Position numbers and translations under genes: made by a program. From NCBI GenBank assembly GCA_002413455.1, contig DHXA01000178.1, positions 1 through 15,368 of the forward strand: a stretch of 15,368 bases of DNA, given 5' to 3'. Source of the stretch: Rhodanobacter sp. UBA5168 (GTDB lineage: Bacteria > Pseudomonadota > Gammaproteobacteria > Xanthomonadales > Rhodanobacteraceae). This document shows, piece by piece, positions 6,310-14,046 of the stretch; position 1 is the first letter of the stretch; each line of letters starts with the position of its first letter. The notes under the pieces are model-generated. The model was given only the letters and a program-made list of their open reading frames with translations, did no database searches and was not told the origin of the DNA.

Positions 6310-7998
6310 ATGTCTTATCAGGTACTCGCCCGCAAGTGGCGCCCGCGCAAGTTCGCCGAACTGGTCGGGCAGGAACATGTGGTGCGCGCACTTACCAACG
6401 CGCTGGATACCGGGCGCATGCATCACGCCTACCTGTTCACCGGCACTCGTGGCGTCGGCAAGACCACGATCGCGCGCATCTTCGCCAAGTCGCTGAACTG
6501 CGAGCGCGGGCAGTCGGCCGATCCGTGCGGCGAATGCTCGGTGTGCACGGCGGTGGACGAGGGCCGCTTTGTCGACCTGCTGGAAATCGATGCGGCCAGC
6601 AATACCGGTGTGGACGATGTGCGCGAGGTGATCGAGAACGCGCAGTACGCGCCGTCGCGCGGTCGCTTCAAGGTGTACCTGGTCGATGAGGTGCACATGC
6701 TGTCGAAGAACGCGTTCAACGCGTTGCTGAAGACGCTGGAAGAGCCACCGCCGCACGTGAAGTTCCTGCTTGCCACCACCGACCCGCAGAAGCTGCCGGT
6801 GACGGTGCTGTCGCGCTGCCTGAAGTTCAACCTGAAGCGGTTGCTGCCGGAGCAGATCGCCGGCCAGATGCGGCATATCCTCGCCGCGGAAAACATTGCC
6901 TACGAAGACAGCGCGATCGGCGAACTGGCGCGCGCTGCCGACGGCTCGCTGCGCGATGGCCTGTCGCTGCTCGATCAGGCGATTGCCTATGGCGGCGGCG
7001 CGCTGCATGCCGACGACGTGCGCACCATGCTGGGCAGCGTGGCGCGCGGACAGGTGCTGGGCGTACTCGATGCGCTGGCTGCCGGCGACGGCGAACGACT
7101 GTTGGCCGAATGCACGCAGATCGCCTCGTATTCCCCGGACTTCGGCGGTGTGCTGGACGACCTGGCCAGCGTGCTGCACCGGCTGCAGCTGATCCAGTTG
7201 ATTCCCGGCTATCGACCGGAAGAAGACAGCGACGATGACAACGCATTGACCCAACTGGCCGAAGCGATGACGGCCGAAGACGTACAGCTGTATTACCAGA
7301 TTGCCACCTCGGGACGGCGTGATCTGGCGCTGGCACCGGATGCGCGCACCGGTTTCGAGATGACGCTGCTGCGCATGCTGGCATTCCGGCCGGGCGATGC
7401 CGCGCCGACCGCAGCTATCGAACGTCCGGCTGCGAGCAGCCAGACATCGGCGCCGCCGCCGCGTTCCGCTACGGCGGCGTCGAGCCGTCCCGCAGCCGTA
7501 GCGGAACGCCAGCACGCGTCTCCGTTGCCGCCTCGCGCCGAACCGATGCCAGTGGCTCCCGTCGCGGCCGCTCCGGTGACGCGGGATGCCAACGGTTTGC
7601 CGGACTGGGAAGCGCTGATCGAGCGCGCCGGCTTGCGTGGCCCGTTCGGTCTGCTGGCGCAGAATGCGGTGTTGCGCGAGCGCGACGGCCAGACCCTGGT
7701 GCTGGCATTGCAGCCGGCGCACATGAGCCTGGCGGTGGAACCGATGGTGAGCCAGATGGAGGAGCGTATCGGTCAGGCGCTGGGTGAACGTATCCGCCTG
7801 CGCTTCGTCAACAGCAGCCAGGGCGCGATCGCGCAGACGCCGGCCGCACGAGCCGCGCAGGTTCGCGATGCGGCGCAAGCCGCCGCCGAGCAGGCGATCG
7901 ATGCCGATCCGCTGGTGCAGTCGATGAAGCGTGAATTCGGCGCGCGGGTCGTGCCGCAATCCATCAAACCCTTTGGCAACGAATCCGGAGCAGTGTGA
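6310..7998 (+). CDS. dnaX: DNA polymerase III subunit tau (gamma/tau)
   Basis: Clamp-loader ATPase of the replisome: it opens the beta clamp and, as tau, ties the polymerase and helicase together. 562 aa. Walker A is GTRGVGKT (45-52); the zinc module uses C64, C73, C76 and C79; Walker B is DEVH (126-129); sensor 1 is TTD (156-158); the arginine-finger motif is SRC (168-170); sensor 2 lies in GSLRDGLSLLDQ (212-223). A Pro/Ala/Ser linker (about 362-428) leads to the C-terminal tau domain, which starts at GLPDWEALI and ends PLVQSMKREFGARVVPQSIKP. The start matches the family (MSYQVLARKWRP). No A-rich slippery heptamer like the one that makes gamma in E. coli is visible near the linker, so a shorter gamma, if made, needs another mechanism. 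The stop overlaps the ybaB ATG (TGATG). Confidence 0.97.
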   Translation: MSYQVLARKWRPRKFAELVGQEHVVRALTNALDTGRMHHAYLFTGTRGVGKTTIARIFAKSLNCERGQSADPCGECSVCTAVDEGRFVDLLEIDAASNTGVDDVREVIENAQYAPSRGRFKVYLVDEVHMLSKNAFNALLKTLEEPPPHVKFLLATTDPQKLPVTVLSRCLKFNLKRLLPEQIAGQMRHILAAENIAYEDSAIGELARAADGSLRDGLSLLDQAIAYGGGALHADDVRTMLGSVARGQVLGVLDALAAGDGERLLAECTQIASYSPDFGGVLDDLASVLHRLQLIQLIPGYRPEEDSDDDNALTQLAEAMTAEDVQLYYQIATSGRRDLALAPDARTGFEMTLLRMLAFRPGDAAPTAAIERPAASSQTSAPPPRSATAASSRPAAVAERQHASPLPPRAEPMPVAPVAAAPVTRDANGLPDWEALIERAGLRGPFGLLAQNAVLRERDGQTLVLALQPAHMSLAVEPMVSQMEERIGQALGERIRLRFVNSSQGAIAQTPAARAAQVRDAAQAAAEQAIDADPLVQSMKREFGARVVPQSIKPFGNESGAV

Positions 7999-8321
7999 TG
8001 AGAGGACAGATTGGTCAGCTGATGCAGCAGGCGCAGCGCATGCAGGAAGACATGAAGCGCGCGCAGGAAGAAATCGCGAAACTTGAAGTCACCGGCAGCG
8101 CCGGCGGTGGCCTCGTCAACGTGGTGATGACTGGCGCGCATGAAGTGCGTCGCGTGCAGATCGACCGGCAGACGTTTGCCGACGATCCCGAGATGGCCGA
8201 GGATCTGGTCGCCGCCGCGATCAACGATGCGGTGAACAAGGTGGCTGAAGTCAGCAAGGGCAAGCTCGGCGGCGTCACTGCCGGGATGAACCTCCCGGCT
8301 GGCTTCAAGATGCCATTTTGA
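7998..8321 (+). CDS. ybaB: YbaB/EbfC nucleoid-associated protein
   Basis: Small DNA-binding protein (107 aa) that forms dimers and coats DNA in the nucleoid; it is found with dnaX and recR in many bacteria. An N-terminal helix (MRGQIGQLMQQAQRMQEDM) is followed by the sheet region EVTGSAGGGLVNV (33-45 approx.), EDLVAAAINDA and the typical end AGMNLPAGFKMPF. The ATG at 7998 shares its A with the dnaX TGA and has GGAG at 7987-7990 with good spacing. A GTG three bases earlier would add one Met but does not fit the family N-terminus as well. Translational coupling to dnaX is likely. Confidence 0.96.
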   Translation: MRGQIGQLMQQAQRMQEDMKRAQEEIAKLEVTGSAGGGLVNVVMTGAHEVRRVQIDRQTFADDPEMAEDLVAAAINDAVNKVAEVSKGKLGGVTAGMNLPAGFKMPF

Positions 8322-8324
8322 GGC

Positions 8325-8416
8325 GGGAAATCGGAGCCGGGATGCGGAGCCGCAAGACCAGAAGCACGAAGCTTTGCGCTGCGGCTTTGCCATTCCCGAT
8401 TCTCCATTCCCGATTC
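8325..8416. repeat. Hairpin-forming intergenic repeat with tandem 13-mers
   Basis: This element fills most of the 106-bp gap between ybaB and recR. The 13-mer CCATTCCCGATTC occurs twice, at 8390-8402 and 8404-8416. Two nested inverted pairings are visible: GGGAAATCGG (8325-8334) against CCGATTCTCC (8396-8405), imperfect, and AGCCGCA (8348-8354) against TGCGGCT (8380-8386), perfect. TGCGG-AG-CCGCA (8343-8354) is also a small palindrome. The unit resembles a REP/BIME-type or small MITE-like element and shares a 15-mer (one mismatch) with 6236-6250. It may act as an mRNA-stabilising or attenuating hairpin inside the operon. Confidence 0.6.
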
Positions 8417-8427
8417 GCGGAAATTGA

Positions 8428-9027
8428 ATGAGCGGCTCACCACTACTCGCAGAACTGATCGAAGCGCTGCGCTGCCTGCCTGGCGTGGGTGGCAAGAGTG
8501 CGCAGCGGATGGCCTTCCATTTGCTGGAGCGCGAGCGGGAGCGGGGACTGAAGCTGGCTGCCGTGATGGAGCAGGCGATGCAACGCATCGGTCACTGCAG
8601 CCGATGCCGCAATTTCAGCGAGGAGCCGCTGTGCTCGCTGTGTTCCAGTTCCAGTCGCGAACGCCAGGTGCTATGCGTGGTGGAGTCGCCCACCGACCTG
8701 GCGGCGATCGAGCAGGCCACCGGCTATCGCGGCCAGTACTTCGTGCTGATGGGCCGCTTGTCGCCGCTGGATGGGCTGGGTCCGGAAGAGCTGGGGCTGG
8801 CCCAGTTGACCCAGCGGCTGGGCGAAGGCGAGATCGAGGAACTGATCATTGCCACCAATCCCACCGTGGAAGGTGAGGCAACGGCCCATTACCTGGCCCA
8901 GCTCGCGCGCGCCGGCGGCGTACGGCCGACCCGACTGGCGCACGGCGTGCCGCTGGGCGGCGAGCTGGAATACGTCGATCGCGGCACCCTGGCGCATGCG
9001 TTCGGCAGCCGGCAGTTGCTTGATTGA
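8428..9027 (+). CDS. recR: Recombination mediator protein RecR
   Basis: Works with RecO (and RecF) to load RecA on SSB-coated single-stranded DNA in gap repair. 199 aa, the normal length. Domains in order: helix-hairpin-helix [12 protein letters not shown] (17-28); Cys4 zinc finger C57, C60, C69, C72; Toprim domain from about residue 80 to 175 with VVESPTD (84-90) and [12 protein letters not shown] (142-153); and the C-terminal [13 protein letters not shown] (172-184). All key residues are present. The ATG has GCGGAAA about 8 bases upstream. It follows ybaB after the hairpin repeat and is probably in the dnaX operon. Confidence 0.97.
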   Translation: MSGSPLLAELIEALRCLPGVGGKSAQRMAFHLLERERERGLKLAAVMEQAMQRIGHCSRCRNFSEEPLCSLCSSSSRERQVLCVVESPTDLAAIEQATGYRGQYFVLMGRLSPLDGLGPEELGLAQLTQRLGEGEIEELIIATNPTVEGEATAHYLAQLARAGGVRPTRLAHGVPLGGELEYVDRGTLAHAFGSRQLLD

Positions 9028-9046
9028 TTCACCACCGGAAATCCCC

Positions 9047-9391
9047 ATGAACGACACCATTTTCAGCAAGATCATCCGCCGCGAAATTCCGGCCGATATC
9101 GTCTACGAGAACGACGATGTGCTGGCGTTCCGTGATCTGAACCCGCAGGCGCCGGTGCATGTGCTGTTCGTCCCGAAACGGGCGCTGGCAACGCTCAACG
9201 ATCTAGGCGCGGACGATGCCGAACTGCTCGGCAGGCTGCTTCTGGCCACAGCTGAATATGCGAAGCAGGAAGGATTCGCCGAGCAGGGTTACCGCACGGT
9301 GATCAACTGCAATGAGGATGGCGGGCAGACCGTATTTCACCTTCATGTGCATCTGCTGGCGGGGCGCCGCTTGCACTGGCCGCCGGGCTGA
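9047..9391 (+). CDS. hinT: HIT-family (HinT-like) nucleotide hydrolase
   Basis: 114-residue histidine-triad protein. HinT proteins are homodimeric purine nucleoside phosphoramidases (AMP-lysine-type substrates) in the cytoplasm. The N-terminus TIFSKIIRREIPADIVYEND and middle HVLFVPKRA (38-46) fit the family. The triad is HLHVHLL (98-104) with H100 as the expected nucleophile. The end, AGRRLHWPPG, is slightly different from the usual GGR.L. pattern, but the length is normal. The start ATG lies 19 bp after the recR stop with CCGGAAA upstream, so it may be the last gene of the dnaX-ybaB-recR transcript. The bidirectional terminator follows 25 bp after the stop. Confidence 0.94.
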   Translation: MNDTIFSKIIRREIPADIVYENDDVLAFRDLNPQAPVHVLFVPKRALATLNDLGADDAELLGRLLLATAEYAKQEGFAEQGYRTVINCNEDGGQTVFHLHVHLLAGRRLHWPPG

Positions 9392-9416
9392 GCGGGACAA
9401 CGTGACATCTGCAAAT

Positions 9417-9445
9417 AAAAAACGCCGGCAAAACCGGCGTTTTTC
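9417..9445. terminator. Strong bidirectional intrinsic terminator
   Basis: AAAAACGCCGG (9418-9428), loop CAAAA, CCGGCGTTTTT (9434-9444): a perfect 11-bp inverted repeat with a T-run on the plus strand and the matching A-run that gives a T-run on the minus strand. It sits between the convergent hinT and slp stops and would end both the dnaX-hinT and moxR-slp transcripts. Confidence 0.92.
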
Positions 9446-9453
9446 ATGACTGG

Positions 9454-10041
9454 TTACTTCTTCGGCGGCGGTGGCGGCCGCACGATGATCACCCGGCGCG
9501 GGCCACCCCAATAACCGGGGCCGCCCCATCCGCCACCCCAGTACGGACCGAAGCCCGGGCCCCAGAACGGATCGTAGAAACCCGGCGGGTAATTCACCAT
9601 GAGGGGGCGTTTGGGCCACAGGTAGACGACATCGGCTTCCACGCGGGGATAGGCATAGTCGTACTCGCCGACTTTCTGCGACACCGTGCCATGCAACGTG
9701 CCGGTGACGGTCAGCTCGCGACCTCGGACGAATACTTCCGGGTCGTAGAAGCCGTCGCGGCAGGCGACGAAGCGGCCCAGGTTCTCGCCGGTATTGCCGA
9801 CTTTCGGACGGGCCTGGTTGTCCAGCGGGCGTGACAGCAGGTAGAAGCAGGTCTGTTGCGGACCTGGCTCGGTCTTGATGATTTCGCCGCCCCAGCGCAC
9901 CCGCGTACCGCCAGCGCCACCTTGCTGGGCGCTGGCGGTCGACACGGTGCTGTAGTTGCCTTCCAGCGGCTTGGGAATCGTCGCGCAGCCGGCGAGCAAG
10001 GCGAGGGCGGCGGCGAGCGTGAGTGGGCGGTACAGGGGCAT
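9454..10041 (-). CDS. slp: Slp-family outer-membrane lipoprotein
   Basis: 195-residue lipoprotein related to E. coli Slp (starvation/stationary-phase lipoprotein), expected on the periplasmic side of the outer membrane. The signal peptide MPLYRPLTLAAALALLAGC has lipobox LAGC with lipidated C19; the +2 residue is Ala, so no inner-membrane retention signal is seen. The mature part opens with TIPKPLEGN and has the Slp-like GG.I blocks (RWGGEIIKT, 49-57), FYDPEVF and TVTGTL. The last ~45 residues are very rich in Gly, Pro, Trp and Tyr and end in a proline run plus KK. The ATG at 10041 is supported by GGAGA about 8 bases upstream. An ATG at 10092 overlaps the tgpA stop but would put 17 polar residues before the signal peptide. 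It lies 47 bp after tgpA. Confidence 0.88.
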   Translation of the reverse strand: MPLYRPLTLAAALALLAGCATIPKPLEGNYSTVSTASAQQGGAGGTRVRWGGEIIKTEPGPQQTCFYLLSRPLDNQARPKVGNTGENLGRFVACRDGFYDPEVFVRGRELTVTGTLHGTVSQKVGEYDYAYPRVEADVVYLWPKRPLMVNYPPGFYDPFWGPGFGPYWGGGWGGPGYWGGPRRVIIVRPPPPPKK

Positions 10042-10088
10042 GGGGATATCTCCATCATGGGCGGCGGCATACGCCGTCACTTCAGTTC

Positions 10089-12065
10089 TCATTTGACCAC
10101 GCCGACGACCCGGAAATCCCGCACTGCATGTCGAAATACACGCAAAGATTCAGGCGGCGGTTCGTCGTGGGCGTAGCGCAACTCCAGGTAACTCTTCATC
10201 AACCTCGCAAGTTCATCACGTTGAACAGGTAGCGCGCGGGCGGCGCGGCTCAGATAGTGCTGCGGGCCTTCGGAGGCCCTGCGCGCGATGCCCTTGCGTG
10301 CAAGTTTACGTTCCAATTCGCCCAGCGCGTCGCGCAGCGGATCATGCAGCCGTCGGCGCAACAAGGCCCACGCCAGACCGACCGCAATGAACAGCACACT
10401 GCTGATCGCCAGCAACATGCCCAGCATTGCGGTATCGGTGTCGCGGATGCCGAATGGGGTCAGCAGGCCGCGTTGGCGCAGCGTATCAAACCCGATAACG
10501 CCTTGGTCCCACCATCGGTTGACGATGTCCCAGTGATTGCGCAGGCCTTGCAGCCAGTCGTTCCGGTACCAGGCCATTTGGTCGCCGGCGGCCGCCGCAG
10601 CCCCCAGCGAGACCCGCTCCGGGCGGACCGCGCCGGTGGGGTCGATGCGCACCCAGCCGCGGCCGGCCAGCCACACTTCGCTCCACGCATGGGCGTCGGA
10701 ATAGCGCACCAGCAGGTAATTGCCGTACCTGTTCCAATAGCCGCCCTGGTAGCCGGTGACCACTCGCGCCGGGATCCCGGCAGCACGCATCAAGACGGTA
10801 AACGCCGATGAATAGTGCTCGCAGAAACCTTCGCGGGTATCGAACAGGAAATCGTCAACCGCGTCGCGGCCCAGCGGCGCCGGTGCCAGCGTGTAGCGGA
10901 AACCACCGTCATGAAACAGGTTCAGTGCGGCTTGCACGATGGCGGAATTGTCGCTGCCATAGTGCGCGCGCCATTGCGCAGCCAGCGCGAGCGTGCGTGG
11001 ATTGAAACTGGTGGGCAGGCGCAGGCCCAACTTTTGCGAACGCTCGTCCAGCGCAGGCTGCAGCCGGTATTGCAACGCAGAGCGCAGCTGGTAGCTGAGT
11101 TGGTCATTCACCGGCTTGTCGGCCATCACCTCGCGATCAGGCTGCAGGCGGGCCTGCGCCGGCGCCATTAGCGGCACGTCCAGAGTGGGTAGCACGCGTT
11201 GGTGTGTGGGTTGCAGACTGATCTGGTACTGGATCGAAGCGCCGGCCTGGATCGGTGCCGTTTCACGCGCCTGGACATGCCGGGCGTCGATGTAGTGCCA
11301 GCTGCGGCCGTCGTAGTCCCACATCACATAGGCACGGAAATAGCGCAGGTCTGCCGGCGGTGGCGCACCCTCGAAGCTGACCCGCATGGCCGGATGATCG
11401 TCGGTGAGCAGGTCGGTGAAATTGCCCGGCGACATGGTGTTGCTCAGGCCGGTGCGCGCCTGATCCTGCGAAGGGGCGCCCCACAGCGGGGAACTCAAGC
11501 GCGGTACCAGCAGGAATGCCAGCAGGGCCAGCGGCAATGCCGCCGTCGACAAGGCCAGCGCAGGCAGCAGGCTGCGTGCGAGGCTGGTCGGCAGCTGCCC
11601 GGGTTCCAGCGCCCGCAGGGTGGCCAACGCCGGCAACAGGCCCATTGCAACCACGACGGTGGCAACCAGCCCCTGATCGAACAACAGGGCGGTCATCAAG
11701 GCGAAACAGGCAAAGCTGATGCCGACGCGAACGTCGCGGACCGTTTCGGTTTCCAGCAGTTTCAGGATCAACAGACCGACTGCCAATGCGGCGCCGGGCT
11801 CACGCCCGAAAATGCCGCCGTAGCGGGCGATTACCGCCAGCGTCAACAAGGCCAGCAGCGGCAGCTTGAGCCAGCGCGGCACGCGACCGGACTGCCGGCG
11901 CCGTTGCCACCAGCGCCAGCCGAGCGTCAATGCCAGCGCGATACTCAACCACCACGGCAGATGCGTGGAATGCAGGCCGAGCACGAGCGCCATGGTCAGA
12001 CTCAGCAGGTCGAACGCGCGGGTGCCAATTGGCGGCTCGGCCAGTTTTCTGCGTGGCGACCGCAT
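10089..12065 (-). CDS. tgpA: TgpA-type membrane transglutaminase-like protein (DUF3488-transglutaminase)
   Basis: 658-residue inner-membrane protein. In Pseudomonas aeruginosa TgpA is important for viability and its periplasmic domain has transglutaminase activity; the natural substrate is unclear. About five or six N-terminal membrane segments (residues ~20-190) carry the DUF3488 part, followed by a periplasmic region and the transglutaminase core: C415 in REGFCEHYSSAF, H459 in SDAHAWSEVW and D475 in RIDPT give the complete Cys-His-Asp triad. A last membrane segment (546-568) and a basic cytoplasmic tail of about 90 residues (DUF4129-like) follow. The ATG at 12065 overlaps the DUF58 stop (TGATG); a GTG at 12068 would add one residue. 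It is the third gene of the moxR cluster. Confidence 0.93.
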   Translation of the reverse strand: MRSPRRKLAEPPIGTRAFDLLSLTMALVLGLHSTHLPWWLSIALALTLGWRWWQRRRQSGRVPRWLKLPLLALLTLAVIARYGGIFGREPGAALAVGLLILKLLETETVRDVRVGISFACFALMTALLFDQGLVATVVVAMGLLPALATLRALEPGQLPTSLARSLLPALALSTAALPLALLAFLLVPRLSSPLWGAPSQDQARTGLSNTMSPGNFTDLLTDDHPAMRVSFEGAPPPADLRYFRAYVMWDYDGRSWHYIDARHVQARETAPIQAGASIQYQISLQPTHQRVLPTLDVPLMAPAQARLQPDREVMADKPVNDQLSYQLRSALQYRLQPALDERSQKLGLRLPTSFNPRTLALAAQWRAHYGSDNSAIVQAALNLFHDGGFRYTLAPAPLGRDAVDDFLFDTREGFCEHYSSAFTVLMRAAGIPARVVTGYQGGYWNRYGNYLLVRYSDAHAWSEVWLAGRGWVRIDPTGAVRPERVSLGAAAAAGDQMAWYRNDWLQGLRNHWDIVNRWWDQGVIGFDTLRQRGLLTPFGIRDTDTAMLGMLLAISSVLFIAVGLAWALLRRRLHDPLRDALGELERKLARKGIARRASEGPQHYLSRAARALPVQRDELARLMKSYLELRYAHDEPPPESLRVFRHAVRDFRVVGVVK

Positions 12066-13018
12066 CACGGCAGTTGCGCCAAGGCGTTCATGCAGTGCGC
12101 GTAATGCAGCGGGCCGCTGCTGCTGGCGATCTCATTGCCGGGCAACCATAGACTGTAACTGCAGCGTTGGGCTTGTGCCTCGTTCAGCCAGCGCGCGAGC
12201 CGGGCGATGCGCGCCTCGTTGTCCAGCCCGCCCAGCTGACGCCAGTCCAACTGCCATTGCGGACGGCTTTGCGGCTGCTCGAAATCCTTCACCATGAGGT
12301 TGTCATGGCGGGCGCTGGCTTTCCAGGCGATATGTCGCTGTGGATCGCCGGCGCGATAGTCGCGCAGCGCGGCCAGTTCATCGCCGCGATGCAGGTGCAT
12401 GTGGCGGGCATCGTAGGCCGGTGCGCGGGGCGAAGGACCGGCCGCTTCCGGACGTGGCCATACCAGCACCGATTGATCGGGGTGCAGCCAGCTCCATGCG
12501 CGGAACAAACCCAGCGGCCAGCTGCTCCACAGCCGCAAACGCGGCAGTGGTTGCCAGCCGCGCTGCACGGTGGGCAGCGCCAGTTTGACCTGCGCGGTGG
12601 CGTTGGCCTCGAGCACGAAAGCGATGCGGCTGTCTGCCAGATCAAGGCGGATGGCGTTGCGCGGGCGGCTGGAATCGAACGCGAGCGTGAGCTCGATCGA
12701 TTGGCCGGCGACGGCGTGGCCGGCACGAATATGGCTCAGGCGCAGGCCATCGAGAGTGCGAAACGCCACCAGCATGCTGGCTGCGCTCGAAGCTCCAAGC
12801 AGGCAGGTGAGCAGCAGCGCGGCATTGTTGGCGTAGTTAAGCGCGCCAACCAGCATCACCGCCAGCAGCACCGAAAACCCGATGCCGAAGCCACTCGGCA
12901 CGATATAGATGCGCCGGCGATGCAGTTCGATCGGCAGATTTTCCGGTCGACGGTAACGGGTAAGCGCCGGCAGCTGGCGCTCGGCCCATCGCTGGATGCC
13001 CTGAAGCACGCCGCCCAT
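12065..13018 (-). CDS. DUF58 domain membrane protein
   Basis: 317 residues. Two hydrophobic segments near 38-60 and 63-85 anchor it in the inner membrane. After a beta-rich region comes the DUF58 signature near 208-247: LHRGDELAALRDYRAGD, then HIAWKASARHDNLMVKDFE, which precedes a divergent VWA-like fold. DUF58 proteins are encoded almost always beside MoxR ATPases, which probably remodel or activate them. The exact role is unproven. The ATG at 13018 overlaps the moxR stop (TGATG); the frame runs open to 13168, but that stretch lies over moxR and is Arg/Ala-rich shadow sequence. The downstream tgpA start again overlaps by one base, so all three are tightly coupled. Confidence 0.92.
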   Translation of the reverse strand: MGGVLQGIQRWAERQLPALTRYRRPENLPIELHRRRIYIVPSGFGIGFSVLLAVMLVGALNYANNAALLLTCLLGASSAASMLVAFRTLDGLRLSHIRAGHAVAGQSIELTLAFDSSRPRNAIRLDLADSRIAFVLEANATAQVKLALPTVQRGWQPLPRLRLWSSWPLGLFRAWSWLHPDQSVLVWPRPEAAGPSPRAPAYDARHMHLHRGDELAALRDYRAGDPQRHIAWKASARHDNLMVKDFEQPQSRPQWQLDWRQLGGLDNEARIARLARWLNEAQAQRCSYSLWLPGNEIASSSGPLHYAHCMNALAQLP

Positions 13019-13950
13019 CAATCCACCGCGACCTCGGCGAGCAGCTGACGCGCCAGCATGTCGCCGTTGGCACCTCGCGCAGGCAGCAGGCGATGAGCGG
13101 CCAGCGGCACGAACAGCGCCTGGATATCTTCCGGCAGTACGTGCCCGCGACCGCTGAGCAGCGCCCACGCGCGCGCGGCGCCGAGCAGGGCCAGCCCGGC
13201 ACGCGGCGACAGGCCCACGCGGATGTCGGCATGGCGGCGGCTGGCGGCGAGCAGCGCCTGCAGATAGTCGAGCAGGGCGGGGCTGGCGATGATCGCTTGC
13301 GCTTGATGGTGCAGCGCGGTCAACGAGATGCCGTCGAGCTGCGGCGTGAGCTTGGCCAGCAGATCGCGGCGATCGCTGCCGGTGAGCAGCGCTCGTTCGG
13401 CGGTGGCATCGGGATAGTCCAGCGACAGTCGCAGCATGAAGCGATCGAGCTGCGAGTCGGGCAGCGGGAAGGTGCCGTTCAGATCGAGCGGATTCTGCGT
13501 GGCGACCACGAAGAACGGTTGCGCCAGGGCATGGGTCTGACCGTCCACGGTGACCTGATCCTCGGCCATTGCTTCCAGCAGCGCGCTCTGCGTCTTCGGA
13601 CTGGCTCGGTTGATTTCATCGGCCAGCAGCAGGCCGGTGAAGATCGGGCCGGGATGAAAGCGGAATTGGCCGGTCTCGCGTTCGTACACGCTGACCCCGA
13701 TGATGTCCGACGGCAGCAGGTCGCTGGTGAACTGCACGCGCTGGAACTCCAGCGCGAAGGTGGCTGCCAAGGCGTGCGCCAGCGTGGTCTTGCCTACGCC
13801 GGGCACATCCTCCAACAGCAGGTGACCACCGGCGATCAGGCAGGTGAACGCCAACTTCACCTGCCGCGGCTTGCCCAGCAATACGCGATTGACCTGCGCC
13901 ATCGCGGCATCCAGACGCTGCTGCAGGGGTTCATCGTGTGGCTGAGTCAT
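13018..13950 (-). CDS. MoxR-family AAA+ ATPase
   Basis: 310-residue cytoplasmic AAA+ ATPase, a chaperone-like remodelling enzyme for metal or complex assembly. Walker A is DVPGVGKTT (48-56), Walker B LLLADEINRASPKTQ (107-121), sensor 1 VATQNP (149-154) and the arginine finger lies in PLPDSQLDRFML (162-173). The C-terminal lid contains GLSPRAGLALL (246-256). All catalytic residues are intact. It heads the operon with the DUF58 and transglutaminase-like genes, the standard layout of this cluster. There is no good Shine-Dalgarno before the ATG. The 96-bp gap upstream, after maf, holds two small hairpins but no clear promoter hexamers. Confidence 0.95.
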   Translation of the reverse strand: MTQPHDEPLQQRLDAAMAQVNRVLLGKPRQVKLAFTCLIAGGHLLLEDVPGVGKTTLAHALAATFALEFQRVQFTSDLLPSDIIGVSVYERETGQFRFHPGPIFTGLLLADEINRASPKTQSALLEAMAEDQVTVDGQTHALAQPFFVVATQNPLDLNGTFPLPDSQLDRFMLRLSLDYPDATAERALLTGSDRRDLLAKLTPQLDGISLTALHHQAQAIIASPALLDYLQALLAASRRHADIRVGLSPRAGLALLGAARAWALLSGRGHVLPEDIQALFVPLAAHRLLPARGANGDMLARQLLAEVAVD

Positions 13951-13988
13951 GGCGGGGTGGGTTCTTCGATGGCAAGGTGGGCGAGATC

Positions 13989-14020
13989 ACACGCATGACT
14001 CGCGTGCGTCGAGTCAGTGT
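13989..14020. promoter_or_regulatory. Inverted repeat upstream of moxR (possible operator or weak terminator)
   Basis: TGACTCG (13996-14002), loop CGTGCGT, CGAGTCA (14010-14016) is a perfect 7-bp inverted repeat. It extends outward to ACAC (13989-13992) and GTGT (14017-14020) with a three-base bulge. A second small hairpin GGCGC-TGT-GCGCC lies at 14025-14037. Neither is followed by a T-run on the minus strand, so a classical maf terminator is unlikely. A regulator site for the moxR operon is possible. Confidence 0.35.
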
Positions 14021-14046
14021 AACTGGCGCTGTGCGCCCTTGAATGC

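Noticed and set aside
6304..7959. 551-codon open frame antisense to dnaX
   Set aside because: It mirrors the dnaX coding sequence, has no family motifs and is Arg/His/Gln-rich; an artefact of GC-rich third positions.
11199..12104. 301-codon plus-strand frame over tgpA
   Set aside because: Low-complexity Gln/Arg-rich translation lying exactly over a well-supported transmembrane transglutaminase gene.
13019..13168. N-terminal extension of the DUF58 gene
   Set aside because: Arg/Ala-rich shadow of moxR; the TGATG overlap start at 13018 fits operon structure and family length.
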